NCBI GenBank assembly: GCA_043797305.1
Contig: JAZDPW010000025.1
Coordinates: forward strand, 1 to 32,851
Reading direction: 5' to 3'
Origin: CAZGHF01 sp043797305
Lineage (GTDB): Bacteria; Patescibacteriota; Minisyncoccia; UBA6257; GWB1-50-10
DNA length: 32,851 bases
Within the stretch, counting starts at the first letter, position 1, and the number at the start of each line of letters is the position of its first letter. Positions 23,458 to 30,583 of the stretch are shown one piece after another. A program made the position numbers and the translations under genes. The notes below the pieces were generated by a model. The model did no database searches. It was not told the DNA's origin and saw only the letters and a list, made by a program, of their open reading frames with translations.

Positions 23458-24117
23458 ATGCTTGTCCTTGCGGGAATCCTCATCATGGTCGGCGCAATTC
23501 TGCCCAGTTTGGCCTGGCTTGTTTTTTTCCTGAGGGAAGATGTTCATCCCGAACCGAAACGGCTCATCGTCTATGTTTTGAGCCTGGGCGCCCTTTCAAC
23601 CATTCCCGCTCTCCTTGCCCAGTTCGGCATCCAGGAACTTTTAAGCGTGCTCGTCGTGAATCTGCCGGCGGTTGTTCTTCTGGCTTTCAGCGAAGAAATC
23701 TTTAAGTTTCTGGCCGCCTGGTTCGGGGTAAGAAAAAATCCCGCTTTCGACGAACCGATGGACGCGATGATCTACATGGTCGCCGCCGCCCTCGGCTTCG
23801 CAATGATTGAAAACCTTTTCGTCATCGGCAGCGCACTTGAAGGCATTTCTCTTATATCCTTTACTACCGCGTCGAACATCCTGATTTTGAGATTCGTCGG
23901 CGCGACTTTTCTTCATGTTCTCTCCTCAACCTTTGTCGGTTTCTACTGGGCCCAAGGGAAAACCGCCTTTGGCCTTTTCGTTGCCACCTTAGTCCACTCC
24001 GCTTTCAATTACATGGTGCTTATTTTCCCAAATAACAACCTGCTTTACGCCGCTCTTTTCCTGATTGTTGCCGCCTTCTTCGTATTTCAGGATTTTGAAA
24101 AGCTGAAAACAGTGTGA
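23458..24117 (+). CDS. PrsW-family intramembrane protease
   Basis: A 219-residue protein with about seven hydrophobic helices and the conserved marks of PrsW glutamic-type intramembrane proteases: FSEEIFKFLAAW (EExxK near residue 79-83), DEPMDAMIYMVAAALGFAMIENLF, RFVGATFLHVLSSTFVGFYW and LVHSAFNYMV. In Bacillus PrsW clips an anti-sigma factor; in this organism the substrate is unknown. The stop TGA is 12 bases before hsp20, whose promoter lies in the 3' end of this gene. Confidence 0.88.
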   Translation: MLVLAGILIMVGAILPSLAWLVFFLREDVHPEPKRLIVYVLSLGALSTIPALLAQFGIQELLSVLVVNLPAVVLLAFSEEIFKFLAAWFGVRKNPAFDEPMDAMIYMVAAALGFAMIENLFVIGSALEGISLISFTTASNILILRFVGATFLHVLSSTFVGFYWAQGKTAFGLFVATLVHSAFNYMVLIFPNNNLLYAALFLIVAAFFVFQDFEKLKTV

Positions 24118-24123
24118 TAAAAT
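24095..24123 (+). promoter_or_regulatory. Promoter of hsp20, giving a leaderless mRNA
   Basis: TTGAAA (24095-24100), a 17-base spacer and TAAAAT (24118-24123). The expected transcription start seven bases on is the A of the hsp20 ATG at 24130. The -35 box and spacer overlap the end of the upstream gene. Confidence 0.6.
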
Positions 24124-24129
24124 TACGGT

Positions 24130-24576
24130 ATGGCGGAACAAAATAACAAGGACGATATATTCGTGGAGTTGGCCAAGGTCAAAAGCGAACCCAAGCCGCT
24201 TCAGATTGAAACCAAAGACGAAAACTTCGAGCTTGACGAAGAAAGCGAGGGTCAGCTTACCGTCGACGTCTACCAGGATAAAGAAGGCATTATTGTTCAG
24301 TCGACGGTTGCCGGCATTGACCCGAACGACTTGGAGATAAACATCACCAACGAGTCGGTCACTATAAGGGGGAAAAGGGAGAAAATAGAGAAAATCGAGG
24401 ACAAGGATTACTTCTACCAGGAGTGTTTCTGGGGAAGATTTTCCCGCTCGATAATTCTGCCGGAAGAGGTAGACCCGGAAAAATCGACGGCGGTACTAAG
24501 AAACGGCGTCTTAACGATCAAGATGCCGAAGCTAAACCGTAAAAAAGCGAAAAAGCTTAAGGTTAAAATCGACTAA
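24130..24576 (+). CDS. Small heat-shock protein, Hsp20 / alpha-crystallin family
   Basis: A 148-residue ATP-independent holdase chaperone. The alpha-crystallin domain covers about residues 50-140: LTVDVYQDKEGIIVQSTVAGIDPNDLEINI, ESVTIRGKRE, YFYQECFWGRFSRSIILPEEVDPEKS and the closing LRNGVLTIKMPK, followed by a Lys-rich tail (KKAKKLKVKID). The acidic N-terminal region (residues 1-48) is short and charged. No isoleucine-x-isoleucine tail motif is obvious. It has its own promoter. Its stop overlaps the convergent murD stop by four bases. Confidence 0.93.
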   Translation: MAEQNNKDDIFVELAKVKSEPKPLQIETKDENFELDEESEGQLTVDVYQDKEGIIVQSTVAGIDPNDLEINITNESVTIRGKREKIEKIEDKDYFYQECFWGRFSRSIILPEEVDPEKSTAVLRNGVLTIKMPKLNRKKAKKLKVKID

Positions 24577-25931
24577 CCGAGGTGCTTTTCGGCAAGACGG
24601 CTGAATTGCTCTCCCCTGTCAAATTCGTTTTTGAATTTCTCAAAACTCGTCGCGCTCGGACTGAAAAGAATTACGGCTCTTGGCTTTTTATTCACCGATT
24701 TGACCAGAACGGCGAGATTATCAAATGTTTGCGGCTTAACTTTCCTAAAGTAGCCGATTTTTTTTAGCGCTTCAACCATTTTCCTGGTAGCACTGCCCTC
24801 AAGCAGGTAGAGATTCTCCGGCCCAACGAGTTTTTTAACCGTTTTTGCCCAACCGGAAAAATCGAGTCTTTTGTCCGTTCCGCCGGTAATAAGAATGAGA
24901 GCGCCCCGGCCGGCCCCGAAGGGGCCCTTTTCGGGGGCAAACCTTCGAAGCGCCGCCTGGCCCGCTTCCGGCGTGGTGGCAGTCGTGTCGTTTATAACGG
25001 TCAAATTCTTCTTTTCCAAAATCGCCTCCTGCCGATACTTGAGCTCCGGCAGGCTTTTAAGGGCGGATTTGATTAGAGAACCCGGGAGGCCAAACGCCTT
25101 GGCGGCAAGGACCGCGGCAGCCATATTTTCGAAGTTATGTAAACCGTACTTTCGGATGATTTCTTTCTTATCAACCGGCAGTTTCCCCGGAAAGTACGAG
25201 ATTCCGGCTTTCGGTTTCATCTTCAAGAAAAACTTCGTCCACTCATTTCCACGATTCAAAATCAAACGGTCTTTTTTGTTCTGATATTTGAAAATACTGG
25301 CTTTAGCCGAAGCGTAAGAGCGCATGCTTTGATAGCGATTGAGATGGTCGGGATAAATATTGGTGATAATCGCGATACGCGGAGATTTTTTTACTCTCGG
25401 CAAAAATTCAAGATGCCAGGAAGAGAGTTCAACCACTACCGGGTTTTTACCGTCAAGCTTGTCGAGAACTCCAAGCATCGGATTTTCGGAAGAGTTGCCG
25501 GTTAAAACCGCCCGGCGGTATTTCTTTTTTAAAATGCGGTAGAGCCAATTAGCGGTGGTGGTTTTGCCGCGAGTGCCGGTTACGCCGATTATCGGGTTCC
25601 GACAAATCCTGAAAAATATACTCGCTTCATTCTCGAGCTCCACGCCGGCTTTCTTCGCAATTTTCAAATATTTACTGTCCCGCGGGACGGCCGGATTTAC
25701 GATAATAATTTCGTTGTTCTTGAAATCGGCGATTCGGTGCTTCCCTAAAACAAAACGAACCTTTGCCGCTCCCGGACCAAGCGCTTTAATTGACGATGCG
25801 AGTTCTTTTTTCTGCCTTAAATCCGTAACCGTAACTTTGGCGCCGTGACGCACAAGCCACCTAGTGGCCGCCACACCGCCACCCAAAAGCCCAAGACCCA
25901 TTACAAGAACTTTTCTGTTCTTAAAATCCAT
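24573..25931 (-). CDS. murD: UDP-N-acetylmuramoylalanine-D-glutamate ligase
   Basis: MurD adds D-glutamate to UDP-MurNAc-L-Ala in peptidoglycan synthesis. The 452-residue protein shows an N-terminal Rossmann domain (KVLVMGLGLLGGGVAATRWL), the ATP loop GVTGTRGKTTTANWL (Arg replaces the commoner Asn), ELSSWHLEFL, TNIYPDHLNRY and the C-terminal NDTTATTPEAGQAAL and ITGGTDKRLDFSGW. A Gly/Pro-rich stretch, RFAPEKGPFGAGRGA (about residues 334-348), is encoded by GC-rich inverted repeats (24912-24936) and looks inserted. The start overlaps the hppA stop (TAATG), so the genes are coupled. Confidence 0.95.
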   Translation of the reverse strand: MDFKNRKVLVMGLGLLGGGVAATRWLVRHGAKVTVTDLRQKKELASSIKALGPGAAKVRFVLGKHRIADFKNNEIIIVNPAVPRDSKYLKIAKKAGVELENEASIFFRICRNPIIGVTGTRGKTTTANWLYRILKKKYRRAVLTGNSSENPMLGVLDKLDGKNPVVVELSSWHLEFLPRVKKSPRIAIITNIYPDHLNRYQSMRSYASAKASIFKYQNKKDRLILNRGNEWTKFFLKMKPKAGISYFPGKLPVDKKEIIRKYGLHNFENMAAAVLAAKAFGLPGSLIKSALKSLPELKYRQEAILEKKNLTVINDTTATTPEAGQAALRRFAPEKGPFGAGRGALILITGGTDKRLDFSGWAKTVKKLVGPENLYLLEGSATRKMVEALKKIGYFRKVKPQTFDNLAVLVKSVNKKPRAVILFSPSATSFEKFKNEFDRGEQFSRLAEKHLG

Positions 25932-27898
25932 TAAAGAAATGGAACTATAAGAAGCGCAACGATGTTTATTACTTTAATAAGCGGGTTAATGGCCGGACCG
26001 GCGGTGTCTTTGTAGGGGTCGCCGACCGTGTCCCCGGTCACCGCCGCCTTATGAGCCTCGGAACCCTTGCCGCCGTAATTGCCGTCCTCGATGTATTTTT
26101 TGGCGTTATCCCAAGCCGCCCCACCGGAAGTCATGGAAATCGCGATAAAGAGCCCCGAAATTATTGAGCCGATTAAAAATCCGCCCAGTGCTTCGGCTCC
26201 CAAAACAAAACCGACCAGCAAGACGGAAACGATGGGGAGAAGCGCCGGCACTACCATTTCGCGGAGAGCGGCCCTGGTTACGATATCAACCGCCCGGCCG
26301 TATTCCGGTTTCACTTTGCCTTCCATCAATCCCTTGATTTCCCGAAATTGCCTTCTGATTTCCTCAACGATGGAACCGGCGGCCCGGCCAACCGAGCGCA
26401 TCGCAAGAGCGGCGAAGAAATAAGGCACGGCCGCTCCCAAAAAGAGGCCGACCAAAACATAAGGGTTTTCGAGTTTGAAAACGATACCCCCGGTAAATCT
26501 CGAGAGTTCCTCGACATAACTGCCGAAGAGAACGAGAGCGGCCAGTCCCGCCGAGGCAATGGCATAACCTTTGGTTACGGCTTTCGTCGTGTTACCGACG
26601 GCGTCCAACGCATCGGTGTGTTTGCGAACATCATCCGAGAGTGAGGCCATCTCGGCAATACCGCCGGCGTTATCGGTTATCGGCCCGAACGAATCAATGG
26701 CGACGACAATACCGGCAACGGAGAGCATCGAAACGGCGGCAATGGCGATGCCGTAGAGACCAGAGAGCGAGAAAGAACCCAAGATTCCGAGGACAATCAC
26801 GATGATCGGCAGAAGAGTGGCCTCCATCCCAACCGAGAGACCGATAATGATATTCGTTCCGTGACCGGACCGGGAAGCGTCGGCGATGGATTTCACCGGC
26901 CGATATTTTTTGGCGGTGTAATAGTCGGTTATGACAACCATAAGAATGGTGATGATAAGACCGATAAGGGCGGAGCCGAAAATTTTGAGATATTCGGCGC
27001 CGAAAAATTGCCGTGAAACAAGATAGAAAAGAATTCCCGAAATGACGACGGAGGCAGCAAGCCCTTTGTAGAGCGCGTTCATAATTCCGCCGCCTTTGCC
27101 CAAACTCACGAACAAGCTCCCAAGAATGGAAGCGGCAATAGCGAGCCCCCCGAGAATGAGAGGGAAAATAAGCTGAGAACCGGTAAAGCCCAGTGCCGAA
27201 CCGACAAGCATGGCGGCGATAAGCGTAACGGCATAAGTTTCAAAAAGATCGGCGGCCATGCCAGCGCAGTCGCCGACGTTGTCGCCGACGTTGTCGGCAA
27301 TGACCCCGGGGTTCCGCGGGTCGTCTTCGGGAATACCGGCTTCAACTTTTCCGACCAGATCGGTACCAACATCGGCCGCCTTGGTGTAAATACCGCCGCC
27401 AAGACGGGCAAAAATCGAAATCAAACTCGCCCCGAATCCAAGTCCGATTAAAGAGGCGACGCTACCGGTCAAAATGTAAAAAACGGAAACGGCAAGAAGC
27501 CCCAAGGCGACTACTAGAAAACCGGTGACCGAGCCGGCTCGAAAAGCGAGCGCAAGCGCGGCGGCCAAGCCTTTTCCGGCCGCCTCAGCCGTCTTTGCGT
27601 TTGCCCTTACCGCAATACTCATGCCGATATAACCGGCTAAGGCCGAAGCAAGGGCGCCTACCAGAAACCCGGCGGCCGGAGTCCAGCCGAGGGCAAAACC
27701 GATGACGAAAAAAAGAACCAGCGCTACCAGAGAAACGGTTTTATACTGTCGATTGAGATAGGCCGAGGAACCGCTCTGTATTGCGCGGGATATTTCAACC
27801 ATCGCCGCGCTCCCCGAAGGTTTTTGTTTCAGCCAAAAAATAAGGTAAGCAGTATAGGCAATTGCGGCGAGTATCGGAACAAATATTAAATAAAACAT
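25931..27898 (-). CDS. hppA: Membrane proton-pumping pyrophosphatase, K+-independent type
   Basis: Couples hydrolysis of pyrophosphate to proton (or Na+) export across the membrane. It has 655 residues and about 16 membrane helices. The substrate-binding signatures are present: KAADVGTDLVGKVEAGIPEDDPRNP, DNVGDNVGDCAGMAADLFE and, near the C-terminus, DNAKKYIEDG and GDTVGDPYKDTAGPAINPLIK. The cation-type site reads GNTTKAVTKG: Lys at the position where K+-dependent enzymes have Ala, with Thr three residues on, which marks the K+-independent group. It sits between nusA and murD with TAATG overlaps at both ends. It likely recovers energy from pyrophosphate released by biosynthesis. Confidence 0.95.
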   Translation of the reverse strand: MFYLIFVPILAAIAYTAYLIFWLKQKPSGSAAMVEISRAIQSGSSAYLNRQYKTVSLVALVLFFVIGFALGWTPAAGFLVGALASALAGYIGMSIAVRANAKTAEAAGKGLAAALALAFRAGSVTGFLVVALGLLAVSVFYILTGSVASLIGLGFGASLISIFARLGGGIYTKAADVGTDLVGKVEAGIPEDDPRNPGVIADNVGDNVGDCAGMAADLFETYAVTLIAAMLVGSALGFTGSQLIFPLILGGLAIAASILGSLFVSLGKGGGIMNALYKGLAASVVISGILFYLVSRQFFGAEYLKIFGSALIGLIITILMVVITDYYTAKKYRPVKSIADASRSGHGTNIIIGLSVGMEATLLPIIVIVLGILGSFSLSGLYGIAIAAVSMLSVAGIVVAIDSFGPITDNAGGIAEMASLSDDVRKHTDALDAVGNTTKAVTKGYAIASAGLAALVLFGSYVEELSRFTGGIVFKLENPYVLVGLFLGAAVPYFFAALAMRSVGRAAGSIVEEIRRQFREIKGLMEGKVKPEYGRAVDIVTRAALREMVVPALLPIVSVLLVGFVLGAEALGGFLIGSIISGLFIAISMTSGGAAWDNAKKYIEDGNYGGKGSEAHKAAVTGDTVGDPYKDTAGPAINPLIKVINIVALLIVPFL

Positions 27899-29112
27899 TA
27901 TTCGTCGTCTCTTTCTTCCGCGACGTTTTCAATTATATCACCCCCGTTTGCCGACTCTACTTCCGCCACGCCGCCGGAGAGAACTTCTTCCGGCCGCGAC
28001 TGGCTCCGAACGTCTATTTTCCAACCGGTGAGCTTGGCGGCAAGGCGCACGTTCTGACCACCCTTGCCGATTGCAAGCGACAGCTGGTCTTCGGCAACAA
28101 GAACCCGTGCTTCCCGGCGGGGAAGAACTTCAACGAGTTTGACTTTCGCCGGTGAAAGAGAGTTGGCAATGTATTTTTCAGGGTTCTCGGACCATTCGAT
28201 AACGTCTATTTTTTCGTTGCTCAGTTCGTTCGTCACCGCCATCACTCTCGTTCCCCGCTGACCGACGGCAGAACCAACCGGGTCAATACCTTCTTCGTTG
28301 GAAGCGACGGCGGCTTTGGTGCGGCTACCGGCTTCCCGGGCAATGGCTTTTATTTCCACGACCCCGTCGGCCATTTCCGGCACTTCCAATTCGAAAAGTT
28401 TGATAACGAATCGCGGATGGGAACGGGAAAGAACTATCCCCGGCCGCTTCGGGTCCTCCTGAACGGCAAGAACGAGAAATCGAAGACGGGACCCTACCCG
28501 ATAGTGCTCGCCCGGAACGCTCTCGTTATGAAACATAACGCCGACGGCTCGGCCCAGATTGACGTAAACATTGCCTCTCTCAAACCGCTCCACCGCTCCG
28601 CTTACAATTTCGCCTTCCTTATCGGCAAATTCCTCGCGGATGGAGGTTCGTTCGGCTTCCCGCAGCCCCTGCAAAATGACCTGCTTGGCGGCTTGGGCGG
28701 CGATTCTCCCGAAATCTTCGTGGACATCGAGCGGAAATTCTATTTCGTCTCCCGATTTTGCGTCTTCCTTTATTTTCTTCGCCTCCTCAACAAAAATATG
28801 CCGGTCGGGGTTGTAACGGGGAAGAACGATTTCGCCTTCTTCGGCCACCGGTCGGGGTTCGGTTTTTTCTTCCTCCGTCTCTTCCGTAACGATTCTCACT
28901 TCCGAGGGTTCCACGACAAATTTAACCTGGAAGAAGTTGATGTCGCCGGTTTTCGGATTGAATTTCGCCCGAATAAACTCACTTTTCTTCCGGTATTCTT
29001 TTTTGTAAGCGGTGGCGATTGCTGACTCAATGGCGGCAAAAATAGACTCGGGTTTTATCCCTTTTTCTTCGGCAATTTGAGTCACCGCCGATGATAAATT
29101 TTTCAGATCCAT
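27898..29112 (-). CDS. nusA: Transcription elongation/termination factor NusA
   Basis: NusA binds RNA polymerase and modulates pausing, termination and antitermination. The 404-residue product has the N-terminal polymerase-binding domain (LSSAVTQIAEEKGIKPESIFAAIESAIATAYKKEY), an S1 domain (about 165-235: GEIVSGAVERFERGNVYVNLG), KH1 (PVGSAVGQRGTRV) and KH2 (LSLAIGKGGQNVRLAAKLTGW). It ends in an acidic tail and lacks the AR repeats of gamma-proteobacteria. The ATG at 29112 lies three bases below a long perfect hairpin, and no Shine-Dalgarno is clear. The first gene of a nusA-hppA-murD unit, it is preceded by a promoter and a leader of about 240 nt. Confidence 0.95.
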   Translation of the reverse strand: MDLKNLSSAVTQIAEEKGIKPESIFAAIESAIATAYKKEYRKKSEFIRAKFNPKTGDINFFQVKFVVEPSEVRIVTEETEEEKTEPRPVAEEGEIVLPRYNPDRHIFVEEAKKIKEDAKSGDEIEFPLDVHEDFGRIAAQAAKQVILQGLREAERTSIREEFADKEGEIVSGAVERFERGNVYVNLGRAVGVMFHNESVPGEHYRVGSRLRFLVLAVQEDPKRPGIVLSRSHPRFVIKLFELEVPEMADGVVEIKAIAREAGSRTKAAVASNEEGIDPVGSAVGQRGTRVMAVTNELSNEKIDVIEWSENPEKYIANSLSPAKVKLVEVLPRREARVLVAEDQLSLAIGKGGQNVRLAAKLTGWKIDVRSQSRPEEVLSGGVAEVESANGGDIIENVAEERDDE

Positions 29113-29353
29113 GCCAATGTGATTAAAATTTACGAACCCAATGTGAAGTAAATTTTACCATCACATTGAGCACTTCTTCGAGCCTGAGGATCTCTCAGAA
29201 CCGAAGGTCTGAATCTATTGAAGAGTTACCTCCCTCAAATTCAAAGGGTAATCCTTCAATGAGCTCAGGATAAAGGTTTTCTGACTAAATTTCCAGAGGA
29301 AATTTAGAGAAAGCCTTTTACTAAACATCCGCTCATGGGAAGAGCGGATAGAT
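29113..29353 (-). promoter_or_regulatory. Long structured 5' leader of nusA
   Basis: No gene is seen here. Reading from the inferred start site toward nusA there are: hairpin GAGCGGAT arms (29327-29334/29342-29349); a two-tier hairpin with inner CTAAATTTCC/GGAAATTTAG, 3-base loop (29285-29294/29298-29307) and outer 10-bp arms (29273-29282/29308-29317); an imperfect stem ATTGAAG...GGTAAT (about 29217-29260); a small CTGAG/CTCAG stem; and a long hairpin CAATGTGAT + TAAAATTTAC (29115-29133) pairing with GTAAATTTTA + ATCACATTG (29148-29168), which ends three bases before the ATG. This is the only sizeable gap in the block and could be an attenuator or an autoregulated RNA. Confidence 0.6.
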
Positions 29354-29359
29354 AAAACC

Positions 29360-29388
29360 AATATAGGAAATAATTCCCGAAAAGTCAA
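29360..29388 (-). promoter_or_regulatory. Promoter of the nusA operon
   Basis: On the minus strand TTGACT (29388-29383) and TATATT (29365-29360) are separated by 17 bases. The -35 box shares its first base with the edge of the 30-bp palindrome. Confidence 0.65.
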
Positions 29389-29417
29389 TCCCCCACATAA
29401 GTACTTATGTGGGGGAT
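29388..29417. terminator. 30-bp perfect palindrome after the membrane-protein gene
   Basis: ATCCCCCACATAAGT is mirrored without mismatch about the centre AAGTACTT. It begins six bases after the stop codon of the gene at 29424-30536 and is followed on that strand by TTGACTTTTCGG. It may terminate that transcript, act as an operator for the abutting nusA promoter, or do both. Confidence 0.6.
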
Positions 29418-29423
29418 CAACCC

Positions 29424-30536
29424 CTACTTCAGGCGCTTCAGGACTTCTTGAAATCCCTGGTAAGAAGAACCTATGACGAGCGTGTCGTTTGACCAGCCGT
29501 AGTTAAATCCTGCGCCAGCCAGACTGTAAGTAAGATATCGGTTGGAAACACCCTCGGTCGTCCCGCTCTTCCAGGCAGAAGCCGTACCGGCATCGGACAA
29601 GAACATATTGGCTAAGCTGGTACTCTTCTCAATCTCCGCCACTGCCGTTTTTACGTCGCTAAGCGTCGAGTCGGCTTTCGCTTTTCCGATAAGCCCGAGC
29701 CAGGTGCCCTTGTCGTTCGTGTAAGTGTAAAGGGTAAAATCGCTTTCAAAATAAGCGGCGGTGGTTGCCGTAAAAACATCCGGGAAGAGAATGCCCGCCA
29801 CCTCGCCAAATCCGAGAATTACGTCATCCGAATCCTTAAGAACAACTTCCTTAAGAACGGGGACTTGGGCGGTAGAAAATTCAAATTCGCTCTTCACGGC
29901 GCTCACCGTCAAAGCCTCCAGGGTAACATTCGTGCTGGCGTCAGCCGCGGTTTTGAACAAAGAAACGTGCTCGGTAATCGCGGGTTCGGCCGCCGGTTCT
30001 TCCGTTGCCGGTTCTTCGGAAGGCGTCGTCGTCCCATCCTCGGTTACGGTGGGCACTTCGGGAACAGTCGGTACTTCGGGCACGGGCGTCGAGGTGGTAG
30101 GAACCTCCGCAACTTCGGCTGCTTCCTCACCGAAGAAAACCGGATAAACGAAGAAGTAACCCAAAGCGGCAAGACCGACAACTATTATAAAAACGAGGAT
30201 GCCAATAAAAAGCCCTTTGGGCGATTTCTTGGTTTCCATTCCTCCGGTAGTTCCAATACCGGCGTCAAAACTCATCGGCGCAGGCGATGATTCCTGCCCA
30301 ACGGAAGCTTTCGGGAAGACTTGGTCGAAGGACTGCTTTGTTTCGGGCTGCTCTTGAGGCTTCGGCACTTCAATTGGAGAAGGTGGGGTGGGAGTATAGG
30401 GCTTTGGCGCTCCGCCGCCGGACTCGGATACCGACTTTACGTCGGAACCAAAAGTTCTCACGTCAACGTTGGGTTTTACCGGCTCGTTCTTATTTCCTCC
30501 AGGCCACTGAGACTGATTGAAAGTGTTGTCTGGCAT
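29424..30536 (-). CDS. Single-pass membrane protein with extracytoplasmic domain, unknown function
   Basis: A 370-residue protein I cannot name. Residues 1-105 are a disordered Pro/Ser-rich cytoplasmic segment (PKPYTPTPPSPIEVPKPQEQPE). One helix follows (GLFIGILVFIIVVGLAALGYFFVYPVFF, about 108-135), then a Thr/Pro/Glu-rich linker (VPEVPTVPEVPTV, EEPATEEPAAEP). The globular outside domain of about 170 residues contains LYTYTNDKGTWLGLIGKAKADSTLSDVKTAV, FLSDAGTASAWKSG and LVIGSSYQGFQEVLKRL at the end. AAAGGAAATG and an upstream TATAAT box support the start. It lies 47 bases after pnp. Anchored proteins of this design are common in the phylum; a role in envelope sensing or adhesion is only a guess. 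Confidence 0.75.
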   Translation of the reverse strand: MPDNTFNQSQWPGGNKNEPVKPNVDVRTFGSDVKSVSESGGGAPKPYTPTPPSPIEVPKPQEQPETKQSFDQVFPKASVGQESSPAPMSFDAGIGTTGGMETKKSPKGLFIGILVFIIVVGLAALGYFFVYPVFFGEEAAEVAEVPTTSTPVPEVPTVPEVPTVTEDGTTTPSEEPATEEPAAEPAITEHVSLFKTAADASTNVTLEALTVSAVKSEFEFSTAQVPVLKEVVLKDSDDVILGFGEVAGILFPDVFTATTAAYFESDFTLYTYTNDKGTWLGLIGKAKADSTLSDVKTAVAEIEKSTSLANMFLSDAGTASAWKSGTTEGVSNRYLTYSLAGAGFNYGWSNDTLVIGSSYQGFQEVLKRLK

Positions 30537-30583
30537 TTCCTTTATTATAAATCATCCACTTCACGTCCCCTGTGGATAAGCCC

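Noticed and set aside
28417..29025. 202-codon plus-strand open frame opposite nusA
   Set aside because: Antisense shadow of well-conserved NusA domains; no start signals or recognisable motif.
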